Shown here: positions 27,280 to 37,869 of the stretch, in pieces
How the letters are laid out: every line of letters begins with the position of its first letter
Numbering within the stretch: position 1 is the first letter of the stretch
Assembly (NCBI RefSeq): GCF_001656035.1
Contig: NZ_CP010029.1
Location: forward strand, 1,600,288 to 1,664,287
Origin: Yersinia entomophaga
GTDB lineage: Bacteria > Pseudomonadota > Gammaproteobacteria > Enterobacterales > Enterobacteriaceae
DNA: 64,000 nucleotides
Direction of reading: 5' to 3'
Translations under genes and position numbers: made by a program
Notes under the pieces: model-generated
Told to the model about the DNA's origin: nothing
Databases searched by the model: none
Seen by the model: only the letters and a program-made list of their open reading frames with translations

Positions 27280-27753
27280 ATGAAACAAATCACTCGACCT
27301 ATGCTGGCACAAATGAGCGAACAGGCTAGACAACTCAGCCGTTTGCGCACTCATCATAATTTTCACCCGGAACTGAGCGATTCCGTCCAGCGTCTGGCAA
27401 TAGCCATGGAGCCACTAACCTACGTGCGCCCACATCGTCATCCACATACCTGGGAAGTACTAACTGCCCTTTCCGGACATTTTGTGGTGCTGTTATTCAA
27501 CGATAATGGCGAAGTGACAGAGCGGGTAGTACTGGGAAAAGAAGCGACCATTCTGGAGATTCCTGCCAATACTTGGCACGCGGTGCTGTCGATGGAAGAA
27601 AATGCAGTGATTTTTGAGGTGAAACTCGGCCCCTATCAGCCAGTCAACGCGGAAGATTTCGCGCCTTGGTCACCGGCAGAGAGTGAACCAGAAGTCGCCA
27701 ATATGCTGGCATGGTATCAAACGACTACGGTCGGCGAGCGTTATTCCGCTTAA
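27280..27753 (+). CDS. WbuC-family cupin metalloprotein
   Basis: This 157-residue cytoplasmic protein matches the WbuC cupin family, which is often found near O-antigen clusters and is of unknown function. The cupin metal site is visible as YVRPHRHPHTWEVLTALSG (residues about 47-65), with clustered His and a Glu, then EIPANTWHAV further on with the last His. It stands alone here between corA (divergent) and uvrD (convergent), far from the ECA operon, so no partner can be named from context. Confidence 0.8.
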   Translation: MKQITRPMLAQMSEQARQLSRLRTHHNFHPELSDSVQRLAIAMEPLTYVRPHRHPHTWEVLTALSGHFVVLLFNDNGEVTERVVLGKEATILEIPANTWHAVLSMEENAVIFEVKLGPYQPVNAEDFAPWSPAESEPEVANMLAWYQTTTVGERYSA

Positions 27754-27774
27754 CTATTTGATTTAAAAATGATG

Positions 27775-27810
27775 AAAAAAACCGGAGTTATCATTAGCTC
27801 CGGTTTTTTT
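27775..27810. terminator. Bidirectional intrinsic terminator between the cupin gene and uvrD
   Basis: The palindrome AACCGGAG ... CTCCGGTT has a run of A before it and seven T after it (27775-27810). It therefore has a proper U-tract in both directions and should end both the cupin gene and uvrD transcripts. Confidence 0.9.
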
Positions 27811-27833
27811 ATGCTGCAACGGCGAATGATGGC

Positions 27834-29996
27834 TTATACCGCTTCCAGTCTCGCATAGGCTGCAACCAGCCATTTAATCCCTTCGCCTGGAAAAGCAATT
27901 TGCAGGCGGCTGTGCTCGCCGCTGCCTTCCAGATTCACCACCGTACCTTCACCGAATTTAGGATGACGAACTCGCTGACCCAGAGTGAAACCGCTGTCGT
28001 TTTCATTCATTGGCGTCCCCATACGGCGATGATTTACCGGACGAGAAACGCTGGCGCGTAGTCTGACTTCTTCGATACACTCCTGCGGCAGCTCACCGAT
28101 AAAGCGGGATGGGCGATGATTGACTTCTTTACCGTACAGTCTGCGGCTTTCCGCATAGCATAAGGTCAGTTTTTGCATCGCACGGGTTAAGCCTACGTAG
28201 GCCAGCCGCCGCTCTTCTTCTAAGCGTCCACCTTCATCCAGCGACATTTGGCTCGGGAACATGCCCTCTTCCATACCTACTATGAATACCTGCGGGAATT
28301 CCAACCCTTTAGCTGAATGTAGCGTCATTAACTGTACCGCATCCTGATAGGCGTCCGCCTGCCCTTCCCCAGCTTCCAGCGCGGCGTGGGACAAGAACGC
28401 CTGCAACGGCATCAGATCTTCATCCTCGTCCTGATAACTGTACTGACGCGTGGCGTTGACCAGTTCCTCAAGGTTTTCGATACGAGCCTGACCTTTTTCG
28501 CCTTTTTCCTGCTCATACAGGGTCCACAGGCCGGAATCGCGAATCACGCGGTCGGTTTGCACGTGCAGCGGCATATCTGCTGTTTCGTGAGCCAGTGAAT
28601 CCACCAGTTCCACAAAACGCTGTAAAGCAGAGGCAGCGCGCCCCGCCAGCACTTTTTCCTGCAATAACGCTCGAGTAGATTGCCACAGCGTAAGCTGGCG
28701 ATCCCGCGCAGTCTGGCGCACTACATCTAGAGTACGATCGCCGATACCACGGGTTGGCGTATTGACCACTCGCTCAAAGGCCGCGTCATCGTTACGATTG
28801 GAAATTAAGCGCAGATAAGCCAATGAGTCTTTGATTTCCTGACGTTCGAAGAAGCGCTGACCACCATAAATGCGGTACGGCATCGCCGTTTGCAGTAAAG
28901 CCTCTTCCAATACGCGAGATTGGGCGTTGCTACGGTACAAAATAGCGCAGTCGTTTAACGCACCGCCGTTGTCTTGCCAGGCTTTAATCCGGTTCACCAC
29001 AAAGCGCGCTTCGTCTAATTCGTTGAAAGCGCAATAGATCGAAATCGGATCGCCTTCCACGCCGTCGGTCCACAGGTTTTTCCCCATTCGGCCATCATTG
29101 TTGGCAATCAGGGTATTCGCCGCTTTCAGAATATTACTGGTAGAACGGTAATTCTGCTCCAGACGGATGGTTTCCGCGCCGGGGAAATCCTTCAGGAAGC
29201 GTTGAATATTCTCAACCTGCGCACCACGCCAGCCGTAAATCGATTGATCGTCATCGCCGACGATCATTACGTTGGAACGATCGCCCGCCAGCAGGCGAAT
29301 CCATGCATATTGGATGCTGTTGGTGTCCTGAAACTCATCCACCAGAATATTGGTAAAACGTTCACGATAATGATTCAGAATATGCGGTTTATTCAGCCAC
29401 AGTTCATGAGCACGCAGTAATAACTCGGCAAAATCGACCAGACCGGCGCGATCACAGGCTTCCTGATAGGCCTGATAAATACGCAGCCAGGTGGCTTCTA
29501 CCGGATTACCGTAGCTTTCTACGTGCTGCGGCCGTAAACCTTCGTCTTTCTTACCGTTGATGTACCACATTGCCTGACGCGGCGGCCACTGTTTTTCGTC
29601 TAAATTCAATGCCTTAACGATGCGTTTCAGTAGCCGATGCTGATCGTCGCTGTCGAGGATCTGAAAGTCCTGCGGCAGATTGGCGTCCAAATGGTGTGCC
29701 CGCAATAAACGGTGCGCCAACCCGTGGAAAGTCCCAATCCACATACCGCCCTGGCTGGTACCAATCAAATGTTCGATACGGTGACGCATCTCCGCCGCCG
29801 CTTTATTGGTAAAGGTCACGGCAATAATGGAATAGGGTGAAGCATTCTCAACGGAGAGCAGCCAGGCAATTCGATGCACCAGCACCCGGGTTTTACCACT
29901 GCCCGCACCGGCCAGTACCAACAGGTTGCAGCGCGGCGCGGCCACGGCTTCACGTTGTTTTTCATTCAGGCTGTCGAGCAGATCAGAAACGTCCAT
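27834..29996 (-). CDS. uvrD: DNA helicase II UvrD
   Basis: UvrD is the superfamily 1 3'-to-5' helicase that removes the incised strand in nucleotide excision repair and unwinds DNA in mismatch repair. The 720-residue product equals the E. coli length. It has Walker A LAGAGSGKTRVL near residue 30, motif II LVDEFQDTN near residue 220, GDDDQSIYGWRGA, and motif VI in RRLAYVGLTRAMQKL. The start MDVSDLLDSL at 29996 matches E. coli; a GTG two codons earlier is less likely. A LexA box lies upstream. Confidence 0.97.
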   Translation of the reverse strand: MDVSDLLDSLNEKQREAVAAPRCNLLVLAGAGSGKTRVLVHRIAWLLSVENASPYSIIAVTFTNKAAAEMRHRIEHLIGTSQGGMWIGTFHGLAHRLLRAHHLDANLPQDFQILDSDDQHRLLKRIVKALNLDEKQWPPRQAMWYINGKKDEGLRPQHVESYGNPVEATWLRIYQAYQEACDRAGLVDFAELLLRAHELWLNKPHILNHYRERFTNILVDEFQDTNSIQYAWIRLLAGDRSNVMIVGDDDQSIYGWRGAQVENIQRFLKDFPGAETIRLEQNYRSTSNILKAANTLIANNDGRMGKNLWTDGVEGDPISIYCAFNELDEARFVVNRIKAWQDNGGALNDCAILYRSNAQSRVLEEALLQTAMPYRIYGGQRFFERQEIKDSLAYLRLISNRNDDAAFERVVNTPTRGIGDRTLDVVRQTARDRQLTLWQSTRALLQEKVLAGRAASALQRFVELVDSLAHETADMPLHVQTDRVIRDSGLWTLYEQEKGEKGQARIENLEELVNATRQYSYQDEDEDLMPLQAFLSHAALEAGEGQADAYQDAVQLMTLHSAKGLEFPQVFIVGMEEGMFPSQMSLDEGGRLEEERRLAYVGLTRAMQKLTLCYAESRRLYGKEVNHRPSRFIGELPQECIEEVRLRASVSRPVNHRRMGTPMNENDSGFTLGQRVRHPKFGEGTVVNLEGSGEHSRLQIAFPGEGIKWLVAAYARLEAV

Positions 29997-30066
29997 AGGC
30001 ACCGTTTATCGGGTAAGGGAAAACCGCGCTGTCGCCCGGTTTGACCGGACGACCATCAGCATTCCA

Positions 30067-30082
30067 CTGGGAATTTATACAG
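30067..30082 (-). promoter_or_regulatory. LexA box upstream of uvrD
   Basis: On the minus strand the sequence CTGTATAAATTCCCAG closely matches the E. coli uvrD SOS box CTGTATATATACCCAG, sharing the unusual CCAG right half. It lies about 70 bases upstream of the uvrD ATG, so uvrD should be LexA-controlled. Confidence 0.82.
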
Positions 30083-30096
30083 AGTAATTGATAGGA

Positions 30097-30813
30097 TTAT
30101 AACAATGCTGTGAGAGATGCCAACTGCGAAATCTCAATATGTGGCAGTAAACGGGCATCATTGACCGCCATGATATTTTTCTGCCGATCGTTAATCCAGC
30201 AGGCCTGCATGCCGCAACGCAGGGAACCAGCGACGTCGGTGGTGAGATCGTCACCCACGTGCAAAATGCTTTCCAGCGGCAAATCCAGCTTATTGGCCGC
30301 CTTTTGGTACATATCACGATAAGGTTTGGCACGGCCATTGGGGCCAGAGCGCAGCACAAACTGGAAATAGCGGCTTAAACCGCAGGCGGCAGGATCGGCG
30401 TTACCGTTTGTGATAGCCACCAGCGGGAAGCGTTCTGACAAGGTCTCCAGCGTATCGTGAGTCGCCGCAGGCACATGAATACGGCTACGCCACAGGGCGA
30501 AATTCTCCATCGCCGCGTCAGCACCTTTACGGGCTTCATCTTTGGTCAGGCCGTGGCGAATAAGACCTAACTCCAACGCCTGCCAACGCCACTGGGTAAC
30601 ATCGTGATAAATATCCGGATCGCTGGCCAGCAGTTCAATGCGAAAACGATGAAAATCCGCCACCTCAAGCTGGCGTAAATTCGGATGATACTGTTGCAGA
30701 AACGCCACCGATTCCTGTTCGGTACGGGAAATCACCGGGCGGTTGTCGTACAGAGTATCGTCCAAATCGAAGGTTATAGCCGCAATCGGCTGTAATGGTC
30801 GGTAAAAATGCAT
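30097..30813 (-). CDS. yigB: HAD phosphatase YigB (FMN / ARPP phosphatase)
   Basis: YigB is a haloacid dehalogenase phosphatase; in E. coli it dephosphorylates 5-amino-6-(5-phospho-D-ribitylamino)uracil in riboflavin synthesis and also FMN. The 238-residue product has motif I TFDLDDTLYDN near residue 17, motif II AITNGNAD, and motif IV HVGDDLTTDVAG. Its ATG shares one base with the xerC stop (TGATG), giving tight coupling in the lptM-dapF-yigA-xerC-yigB run. Confidence 0.93.
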   Translation of the reverse strand: MHFYRPLQPIAAITFDLDDTLYDNRPVISRTEQESVAFLQQYHPNLRQLEVADFHRFRIELLASDPDIYHDVTQWRWQALELGLIRHGLTKDEARKGADAAMENFALWRSRIHVPAATHDTLETLSERFPLVAITNGNADPAACGLSRYFQFVLRSGPNGRAKPYRDMYQKAANKLDLPLESILHVGDDLTTDVAGSLRCGMQACWINDRQKNIMAVNDARLLPHIEISQLASLTALL

Positions 30814-31724
30814 CAGGATTTGCCTCGTTTGGCTCGCGGATGGGCGGCATCATACACCGTTGCCAAATGTTGAAAGTCGAGATGGGTATAAATTTGTGTG
30901 GTCGTTAGATTGGCGTGGCCGAGTAATTCCTGCACCGCACGCAGATCGCCGCTGGATTCCAGCATATGAGTGGCGAAAGAGTGGCGCAGTTTATGGGGAT
31001 GAATATGGCTGCTAACGCCTTGTTTTATACCCCATTCGGCAAAGCGTTTTTGCACATTGCGCGCAGAAATACGCTTACCGGTATTGGCGAGGAAAATGGC
31101 GTCATCGGCGGGTTCAAACAACTCCCGTAGCGCTAGCCAATGCTGTAACCAAGTCACCGCCGTAGCGCCCATCGGTACTTTACGTTCTTTGCTGCCCTTG
31201 CCCATCACCCAGATTTCGCCACTGGCCAAATCCACATGTTTGCAATCCATTCCCACCAGTTCGGCTAAACGTAAACCCGCGCCGTACATGACTTCCAGCA
31301 TCGCCCGATCCCGCACCGCCAAAGGATCGTTAAGATCGATGTCCAACAGTCGACTGACTTCATCCACATCAATATTTTTTGGCAGATGGCGCCCCGTCCT
31401 CGGCGTACTGACGCCTTTGGCCGGATTGGCGTGTAACACGCCCTGGCTGACCAACCAATCGAGAAAACTGCGTAATGCCGACAGGCGCAGCGCCAGGCTA
31501 GAAGACTGTAATCCAGCACGCTTGCTGCGGGAAACCAGCGAACGTACCTGCGCCGCATCCAAACTCTCCCACTGGCTCAGCCCCATTTGACCCGCCAGTT
31601 CCATCACCGCCTGTAGCTGTCGAGAATAACTGGTTATGGTTAAGGGACTCAGTTGCCGTTCAACCTTCAGATAACGCAAAAAGGCTTCAACGGACGGAGA
31701 GAGCGTAGCGGGGATTTCACTCAT
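30813..31724 (-). CDS. xerC: Tyrosine recombinase XerC
   Basis: XerC works with XerD at dif to resolve chromosome dimers. The 303-residue protein has an N-terminal SAM-like core-binding domain (about 1-110) and a catalytic domain with all active residues visible: Arg152 in GLRLAEL, Lys176 in GKGSKERKV, His244 and Arg247 in [12 protein letters not shown], His270 in [12 protein letters not shown], and the nucleophile Tyr279. It overlaps yigA by four bases and yigB by one. Confidence 0.96.
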   Translation of the reverse strand: MSEIPATLSPSVEAFLRYLKVERQLSPLTITSYSRQLQAVMELAGQMGLSQWESLDAAQVRSLVSRSKRAGLQSSSLALRLSALRSFLDWLVSQGVLHANPAKGVSTPRTGRHLPKNIDVDEVSRLLDIDLNDPLAVRDRAMLEVMYGAGLRLAELVGMDCKHVDLASGEIWVMGKGSKERKVPMGATAVTWLQHWLALRELFEPADDAIFLANTGKRISARNVQKRFAEWGIKQGVSSHIHPHKLRHSFATHMLESSGDLRAVQELLGHANLTTTQIYTHLDFQHLATVYDAAHPRAKRGKS

Positions 31725-32425
31725 ACTCGTTCGATCCAGCGCTCCAACAAGGTAGGCAACATCAGCGCTAACTGATGCAGCATCACCGTACCCATACCCT
31801 GCTGATAATGTTGTGTATCACGGCTACTAAAGATAACCACGCCCAAATCGCCATTCGCGCCCATCAGGGACATCGCAACCGAGCCGACCTGTTTAGCCTG
31901 AGGCAACAGCAACAAAAGCTCTGGCCCATTTAGGCTGCCGAGGTAATGACGCTCATCCCCCAAACGCTGAATGCGCATCGGTTCAAAAGCGTGGCGTGCT
32001 AAACCCAGATGAGTGAAATCGGAAGGCGCGCCAATATGCCAGCGGTCGTTAAACAGGCGCACATTGGCTCCTGCCAATCCAAAATCCCGCGCCCAGCGCT
32101 GTAGGCGATTCAGCATATCTTGCAGGCTTTCGGCGGAGGTCAGATTAGTTTGTAACTGTAACAGACGGTTAAACAGCAGCTCATTCAGACCGGCCTGCTC
32201 CATCAACAGGGTAATTTCTTCTTCCAGTTGATGAATCTGATTACGTTGACGAGCCAGTTGCCACTCGACCAGAGACACGCTGCCTCTGACCGGATGGGGA
32301 ATTTGCATCTGTTCAACCAAACGGGCATTACGGATAAAGAAGTCGGGATTTTGCAATAAATACTGCATGACAGCGTCGTCGTCTAACTCAATGCCAGCCA
32401 GCGCCTGTTCCTCATAATTCTTCAT
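31721..32425 (-). CDS. yigA: DUF484 family protein YigA
   Basis: YigA (DUF484) is a GAF-like cytoplasmic protein of unknown function that is always found between dapF and xerC. The 234-residue product (E. coli 235) has an N-terminal helical region ([37 protein letters not shown] spans residues about 19-55) and a coiled segment, then a domain ending in [15 protein letters not shown]. It overlaps xerC by four bases and follows dapF by 13. Confidence 0.9.
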   Translation of the reverse strand: MKNYEEQALAGIELDDDAVMQYLLQNPDFFIRNARLVEQMQIPHPVRGSVSLVEWQLARQRNQIHQLEEEITLLMEQAGLNELLFNRLLQLQTNLTSAESLQDMLNRLQRWARDFGLAGANVRLFNDRWHIGAPSDFTHLGLARHAFEPMRIQRLGDERHYLGSLNGPELLLLLPQAKQVGSVAMSLMGANGDLGVVIFSSRDTQHYQQGMGTVMLHQLALMLPTLLERWIERV

Positions 32426-32438
32426 TCTTCAACACCCA

Positions 32439-33263
32439 TCATAAATGAATAAAACCGTCGTAGACGTGGGTCGCAGGCCCGGTCATATACAACGGGTGAC
32501 CCGGTCCTTTCCAGCTGATATCCAGGCTGCCACCCGGTAGCTCGACGTGAACCTCTTCACTCAGCAATGCCTGCTGAATACCGACTGCCACAGCCGCACA
32601 GGCTCCGCTGCCGCAGGCTTGTGTTTCTCCTGCGCCGCGTTCGTAGACCCGTAAACGAATGTGTTCCCGACTGACAACCTGCATAAAGCCAATGTTGGCG
32701 CGCTCAGGAAAACGCTCATGATTTTCCAATACTGGACCCAGCAACTCAACGTTGGCAACCGAAACATCGTCCACTTGCAGTACACAATGGGGATTTCCCA
32801 TCGAAACCACCCCGCACAGCACCGTGTGCTCTGCCGCGCGCAAAATGTAGGTTTTTTCAGCTTTTATCGCTTTAAACGGAATCGCCTGCGGCTCAAAATT
32901 AGGTTCACCCATATTGACGCACACCAGCTCATCCTCCGTCACGCTAAGCACCATACGCCCAGTTTGCGTACTGACACGAATATCACGCTTGTTGGTCAGC
33001 CCCTTAATCCGCACGAAACGAGCGAAACAGCGGGCACCGTTACCACATTGAGAGACTTCGCTGCCATCCGCATTAAAAATGCGATAGTGGAAATCCAGCT
33101 CAGGATCGTAAGGCGGTTCAACCACCAGCATCTGATCAAAGCCCACGCCAGTGTGCCGGTCAGCCAGTCGTCGGATAAGCTCCGGCGAAAAATAAACATT
33201 CTGTGTGACGGCATCGACAACCATAAAGTCGTTGCCAAGACCGTGCATTTTGGAGAACTGCAT
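32439..33263 (-). CDS. dapF: Diaminopimelate epimerase DapF
   Basis: DapF converts LL- to meso-diaminopimelate for lysine and peptidoglycan. The 274-residue product equals E. coli. The two catalytic cysteines are visible: Cys73 in QCGNGARCF and Cys217 in QACGSGACA. The ATG at 33263 gives [13 protein letters not shown], the conserved start. It is downstream of lptM with a hairpin in the 113-base gap, and starts the dapF-yigA-xerC-yigB run. Confidence 0.96.
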   Translation of the reverse strand: MQFSKMHGLGNDFMVVDAVTQNVYFSPELIRRLADRHTGVGFDQMLVVEPPYDPELDFHYRIFNADGSEVSQCGNGARCFARFVRIKGLTNKRDIRVSTQTGRMVLSVTEDELVCVNMGEPNFEPQAIPFKAIKAEKTYILRAAEHTVLCGVVSMGNPHCVLQVDDVSVANVELLGPVLENHERFPERANIGFMQVVSREHIRLRVYERGAGETQACGSGACAAVAVGIQQALLSEEVHVELPGGSLDISWKGPGHPLYMTGPATHVYDGFIHL

Positions 33264-33327
33264 ATCATGCTCCACTGACTACTGGCTAAATCCGGACGCG
33301 ATAAAGCGATTTATCGCAGTAAGCATC

Positions 33328-33350
33328 TGGCCTCCAACAGCAGGAGGCCA
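33328..33350 (-). other. Hairpin between lptM and dapF
   Basis: An 8-bp stem TGGCCTCC/GGAGGCCA with a seven-base loop lies between lptM and dapF on the minus strand. There is no U-tract, so it is more likely a 3' stabiliser or processing structure than a terminator. Confidence 0.45.
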
Positions 33351-33376
33351 ACGTCAAACTGCGGGGAGAATCTGGG

Positions 33377-33577
33377 TTACTGTAAGCCGCCGATAGACTG
33401 AGTCTGCTGCGAGCCAACATTATCTTCTTGGTTTTTCTGCACTTTGCCTGAATCTGGCGGTACAGTTTCTGTCTTTGAATTTTCCGCAGGAGGGAAATAA
33501 AGTGGCCCTTTTAAGCCACATCCGGATAGCCCCACCAACATCATGGCGACCAGCGGCCAGCGTAGTTCTCTTTTCAT
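33377..33577 (-). CDS. lptM: LPS-translocon lipoprotein LptM (YifL)
   Basis: LptM is a small lipoprotein that helps mature the LptD/LptE complex inserting LPS into the outer membrane. The 66-residue product has a lipoprotein signal peptide ending LSGC with Cys20, followed by the conserved GLKGPLYFPP segment. The rest is a low-complexity polar tail. It lies just upstream of dapF and is divergent from cyaY, as in E. coli. Confidence 0.92.
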   Translation of the reverse strand: MKRELRWPLVAMMLVGLSGCGLKGPLYFPPAENSKTETVPPDSGKVQKNQEDNVGSQQTQSIGGLQ

Positions 33578-33654
33578 TGCATTAATGCCTGTAATTCATG
33601 CGTCCAAGGTCTCTATAATCGCAGGTGGATCATGAAAAGCAATAGGAATTGAAT

Positions 33655-33975
33655 ATGAACGACAGCGAGTTCCACCAGTTAGCCGATCAATTGATGTCAA
33701 ACATTGAAAATGCAGTGGATAATTTTGATGGCGACAGCGATATAGACTGTGAAACTAACGGGGGCGTTTTGACCCTGACTTTCGAGAACGGCAGCAAAAT
33801 TGTGATTAACCGCCAGGAACCCTTTCATCAGGTTTGGCTGGCAACCAAAACCGGTGGTTACCATTTTAACTATCGGGAAAATGAATGGCACTGCGACCGC
33901 AGCGGGAAAACTTTCTATACGCTGCTTTCTGAAGCCGCCACGGCTCAAGCCGGTGAAGAGGTTAGCTTCGACTAA
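33655..33975 (+). CDS. cyaY: Frataxin-like protein CyaY
   Basis: CyaY is bacterial frataxin; it binds iron and IscS and modulates Fe-S cluster assembly. The 106-residue product equals the E. coli length with the ATG at 33655 (an in-frame TTG lies two codons earlier). The acidic first helix ([31 protein letters not shown] across residues 2-32) and the strand containing [11 protein letters not shown] are typical. It converges with cyaA and is divergent from lptM. Confidence 0.95.
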   Translation: MNDSEFHQLADQLMSNIENAVDNFDGDSDIDCETNGGVLTLTFENGSKIVINRQEPFHQVWLATKTGGYHFNYRENEWHCDRSGKTFYTLLSEAATAQAGEEVSFD

Positions 33976-34066
33976 CCTTTATTCCAGCGCCGGCCAGTAA
34001 GAATCGGTAAAAGGACACAAAACAGCGTGTCCTGATTTCCGGTTTACCAATGACGTTTAACGATAA

Positions 34067-36619
34067 CTAGTGCAGCTGAAACTGTTGCGGCGGCGTGGAA
34101 GACTCTTTTTCCGTCGCGTTATGACACAGATGAGAAAGCGTAGTGCTGCGGAACGGAATCACCTGAGTGCGCCCGTCTAACTGCACAATCTGATAGAACT
34201 GCGGCAGGTTAAAGTTAATAAAGCTGGAGCCATAGGTGAAACGATCGTGAGACGATGAGTAGAAGCGGCTGACATCGCGCACCAACTCTTCTTTACTGCC
34301 TTCGCAATGATGGTAAACCTCAACTCTATTGCTCTCGTCGAGAATGTAGATATTGAAGCCTTTCCCATCGCTAGTGCCTTCAAAGAAGAACTGAATAATT
34401 CCTTCACTAGCGAATCCGTCGACAACCGGCGGTAAATGAATCTGATCGGTTTCTACCTGAATCGACAGGCCATGCAGCTTGTTATTGGAAATGGCACCGT
34501 AGAATTCCACCGCATTTTCCAGTTTCTGCACCGATACACTAAGACGCTCGAAGAACAGCCCCCAGGTCTGCCCGGCGACTCGAACCGCTTTAAAGCGACC
34601 CGGTTCTTGACGAGTGCTGGAAAGGCGCAGCTCGATGCATTCGGATACCAATTGTTGAATGCGGGTGCGAATCAGCCCGCGTAAATGCTGGCTGTAGCAG
34701 AATACATCAACGGATTCCGGCGGCGCGGCGTCCTGATGCATTTTGCCTAAAATGGTTTTCAATGCCTCCAATACCGCCTGTTCGCCGCTGAAATGCAGGG
34801 TTCGCACTTCGTTCCACGAGTTGCGATACAGTAAATCGATACTGCCCACCAGACACTGCTGTTGCTCACCGAAACTGAATACGTCCAGTTTTCGGAAATC
34901 AAAATGCACAATCTGGTTGCGGAAAGCGGCCGTCGGATCGTTTTCCAGATTGACGATGATCGCCAGATGGCGGATTTCGCACGGGCTGTACAGCGCTTTC
35001 GGCGTCGGCGCAGGCAAACGCAATGGGAAATGGTGAGAAACATCCGTCACCAGTTCTTGCAATTTTACCGTATCGCACAAATTGGCGCTTTTAATATGTA
35101 AATGCGTTTTTGACGTCAGTAAGCCGTTGAAATAAGCCCAAGCCACCAGTTTGTTCAGATAGCGGTTATATTCCAGCGGCTGATGGCTCACTATGGCATC
35201 CATAGACGGAGCCTGATTATACAAATACCAACCGGGCCGGTTAGCGCGTCCTGCCGGTACGTGAATAAAGGTCAAATGTTCTTCGGACAGATCCGGCGAG
35301 ATTTGTGGGTTAACTAAAGTAACTTTACCCGGTAGCGCCTCAAAGGCCGCATAGAGTTTACGGGTCAATACCCCGATATCCTGCGGACTGGCACTAACGC
35401 TCAGATTATTACGACGCGCGAAACGGATCAGATTGCGATAACTCTGCATCATCGCATCCAACAGCTCGTTATGCGCTTCACGCACCCGCTCAATTTTCCA
35501 GTTGGCGCGATTGTCCAGCATTTCCAGACGCTCTTCGCTCCAGCCCCACTCACTAACCAGTTGGCTCAGTATCTCCCGACGCCAACCGCTGCTGGCCGGC
35601 GTTTTAGACAGTTTTTCGCAAACTTTCAGATAGAAACAGCGGCGGACTAAATCCAGACGAGTAGTATCTTCGATTTGCGTCAGATAACGCGTGACGCGAT
35701 CCAGCATCATGCAGTAGCCATCCAGACCGAATGACACAATCTCGCCTTTATGCAGACGCTGCTTGATTTCCATCGCCAGCAGCTGAGAATTCGGGTATTC
35801 CCACGAATACGCTTCCAACAGCAGCGTTTTCAAGACGGCTTTGTAGGGTGAATCAATACTCTTATAGAGCTGCCACAGGCTGGCTCCGAAATACTCTTCA
35901 GCCGATAGGGTACTCAAGCCACCGAGATCCAGCCATTCATTTGGCGTCAGCGCACCTTGGGCATATAAAGAAAGCACGTAATCGTCGTAATGGCCTTCTT
36001 CTTCTATCGGCACCATATTCCACAGAATACGTTTCCCCGCCAGGCGCACTGCGCTGCGGTAGAACTCGTCTAATAACAGAATATGTTGCGTAGAACCGCA
36101 GTCTTCACCGCCCAAACTGCCGCTGGCATTGTGGCGGAAACGGTTTTCGTCGATCAGGAAAAAGCTGACTTCGACGCCCATAGAGGCCGCCCATTTCTCC
36201 AATTGGCTGCATTTTTGTTGTAGCTGATTGCGTTCTTCGTTATCCAGCCAGGCTTGGTGGCACACCCAAATGTCCAGATCCGAAGTGCTGCTTTGCCCAA
36301 TAGAAGAGGTACTGCCCATGGTGTAAACGCCGGTGATCGGCAGTTCGCCTTCCCGCGCTAATTGCAGCGGTTCACCCCATTTGCTTTCAACTTCAGTAAT
36401 ATACTGTTGTTGGGTTTCCGTAGGCGTGAAGAAACAGACGCCGTGGGGAACGTTACCATCAAGGTAACCTGGCATCAGTGGGTGATGATAATGTAATAAG
36501 GTTGGCAGCAGACTGTAGACCTTTTGGAAGGCTGGCCCCATGGCCGCCAAGGCGCGATCGACTCGTAATTGGTTGATCGCATCCAGTCGCTGTTTCAGTG
36601 TCTCGATGTAGAGGTACAA
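34067..36619 (-). CDS. cyaA: Class I adenylate cyclase CyaA
   Basis: CyaA makes cAMP from ATP and is regulated by the glucose PTS through its C-terminal half. The 850-residue product (E. coli 848) has the N-terminal catalytic signature [21 protein letters not shown] near residues 97-117, with its Asp pair. The C-terminal domain keeps long stretches identical to E. coli, such as [22 protein letters not shown]. The start is TTG at 36619, giving [12 protein letters not shown]; a TTG start that limits expression is known for E. coli cyaA. A CRP site upstream suggests feedback repression. Confidence 0.96.
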   Translation of the reverse strand: MYLYIETLKQRLDAINQLRVDRALAAMGPAFQKVYSLLPTLLHYHHPLMPGYLDGNVPHGVCFFTPTETQQQYITEVESKWGEPLQLAREGELPITGVYTMGSTSSIGQSSTSDLDIWVCHQAWLDNEERNQLQQKCSQLEKWAASMGVEVSFFLIDENRFRHNASGSLGGEDCGSTQHILLLDEFYRSAVRLAGKRILWNMVPIEEEGHYDDYVLSLYAQGALTPNEWLDLGGLSTLSAEEYFGASLWQLYKSIDSPYKAVLKTLLLEAYSWEYPNSQLLAMEIKQRLHKGEIVSFGLDGYCMMLDRVTRYLTQIEDTTRLDLVRRCFYLKVCEKLSKTPASSGWRREILSQLVSEWGWSEERLEMLDNRANWKIERVREAHNELLDAMMQSYRNLIRFARRNNLSVSASPQDIGVLTRKLYAAFEALPGKVTLVNPQISPDLSEEHLTFIHVPAGRANRPGWYLYNQAPSMDAIVSHQPLEYNRYLNKLVAWAYFNGLLTSKTHLHIKSANLCDTVKLQELVTDVSHHFPLRLPAPTPKALYSPCEIRHLAIIVNLENDPTAAFRNQIVHFDFRKLDVFSFGEQQQCLVGSIDLLYRNSWNEVRTLHFSGEQAVLEALKTILGKMHQDAAPPESVDVFCYSQHLRGLIRTRIQQLVSECIELRLSSTRQEPGRFKAVRVAGQTWGLFFERLSVSVQKLENAVEFYGAISNNKLHGLSIQVETDQIHLPPVVDGFASEGIIQFFFEGTSDGKGFNIYILDESNRVEVYHHCEGSKEELVRDVSRFYSSSHDRFTYGSSFINFNLPQFYQIVQLDGRTQVIPFRSTTLSHLCHNATEKESSTPPQQFQLH

Positions 36620-36714
36620 GACGTCTCGCCTGATTGTTCCAGTGCCTAGAAAAAAACCCGTGTTCCCGATTCGCCTTTAGTTTAGAAGAATATTTAACGA
36701 ATTATTGCTGGAAA

Positions 36715-36730
36715 CGTGATCAATCTAACA
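36715..36730 (-). promoter_or_regulatory. CRP site in the cyaA promoter region
   Basis: On the minus strand TGTTAGATTGATCACG lies within AGGTGTTAGATTGATCACGT, close to the E. coli cyaA P2 sequence AGGTGTTAAATTGATCACGT where cAMP-CRP represses cyaA. It is about 96 bases upstream of the cyaA start. The 308-base gap between cyaA and hemC also contains the divergent hemC promoter; no other gene is seen there. Confidence 0.75.
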
Positions 36731-36927
36731 CCTTGCCGATTGACCGTAAAGAAAGTAAAGCTATATGCGCCATTCTAATACTTACCCAGCCACCCTATCC
36801 AGCCGTCCATTTGTTACCATAGCGTCTTTCTTGCACGGTTATCCGCCTGAATCCTGTGGCTTCTACACTGACAGTTTTCCCTTCTCGGTGTTAGGATGGT
36901 TAGCTAAATATAAAAACGGTAATGAGC

Positions 36928-37869
36928 ATGTTAGACAAAATTATTCGAATTGCCACGCGACAAAGCCCATTGGCATTGTGGCAAGCACATTATGTACAGC
37001 AGCTGCTGCAAGCCTGTCATCCGGGGCTACAGGTGGAGCTGGTTCCGATGGTGACCCGCGGAGACATTATCCTTGATACGCCTTTGGCCAAAGTGGGTGG
37101 CAAAGGCCTGTTTGTAAAAGAGCTGGAGCTGGCGTTGCTGGAAGGCCGAGCCGATGTCGCCGTGCATTCTATGAAAGACGTGCCGATCGCCTTCCCCGAA
37201 GGATTGGGGCTGGTCACTATTTGTGAACGTGACGATCCGCGAGATGCTTTTGTTTCGAATAATTACCAGCATATGGATGAATTACCGGCGGGCAGCGTGG
37301 TGGGTACTTCTAGCCTGCGCCGTCAGTGTCAGCTACGCCAACGCCGCCCGGATCTGATCGTCAAAGATTTGCGCGGCAACGTAGGCACTCGTTTGTCGAA
37401 ACTGGATCAGGGCGACTACGATGCCATTATTCTGGCCGTCGCCGGTTTAAACCGCCTTGGTTTGAAAGAACGTATCCGCTACGCCATGAGTCCGGAAGAA
37501 TCCTTGCCAGCAGTCGGCCAGGGCGCTGTCGGTATCGAATGCCGTCTGGATGATACTCTCACCCGCGAACTGCTTGCGCCACTCAATCACCGCCAGACTG
37601 AGCTGCGCGTGTGCGCCGAACGCGCCATGAATACCCGCCTTGAAGGCGGCTGTCAGGTGCCAATTGGTAGCTACGCGGTGCTAGAAGATGACACTCTGTG
37701 GCTGCGCGCGTTGGTCGGCGCGCCGGACGGTAGCCAAATGATCTGCGGTGAACGCCGCGGCCCATCTGCCAATGCAGAACAAATGGGCATCGAGCTGGCC
37801 GATGAGCTGCTCTCTCGCGGTGCCAAAGAAATTCTGGCGCTGGTTTATCAGGATAATCCGCCACTATGA
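36928..37869 (+). CDS. hemC: Porphobilinogen deaminase (hydroxymethylbilane synthase) HemC
   Basis: HemC joins four porphobilinogens to hydroxymethylbilane in heme synthesis. The 313-residue protein equals E. coli. The dipyrromethane cofactor attaches to Cys242 in [10 protein letters not shown], and the catalytic Asp84 is in HSMKDVP. The ATG at 36928 matches the E. coli start; an ATG two codons earlier is possible. hemC heads the hemCDXY operon and is divergent from cyaA. Confidence 0.96.
   Translation: MLDKIIRIATRQSPLALWQAHYVQQLLQACHPGLQVELVPMVTRGDIILDTPLAKVGGKGLFVKELELALLEGRADVAVHSMKDVPIAFPEGLGLVTICERDDPRDAFVSNNYQHMDELPAGSVVGTSSLRRQCQLRQRRPDLIVKDLRGNVGTRLSKLDQGDYDAIILAVAGLNRLGLKERIRYAMSPEESLPAVGQGAVGIECRLDDTLTRELLAPLNHRQTELRVCAERAMNTRLEGGCQVPIGSYAVLEDDTLWLRALVGAPDGSQMICGERRGPSANAEQMGIELADELLSRGAKEILALVYQDNPPL

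Noticed and set aside
27041..27283. 80-codon plus-strand frame upstream of the cupin gene
   Set aside because: Basic, low-quality composition, no recognisable motif, and it ends by overlapping the cupin start. It more likely spans promoter and leader DNA.
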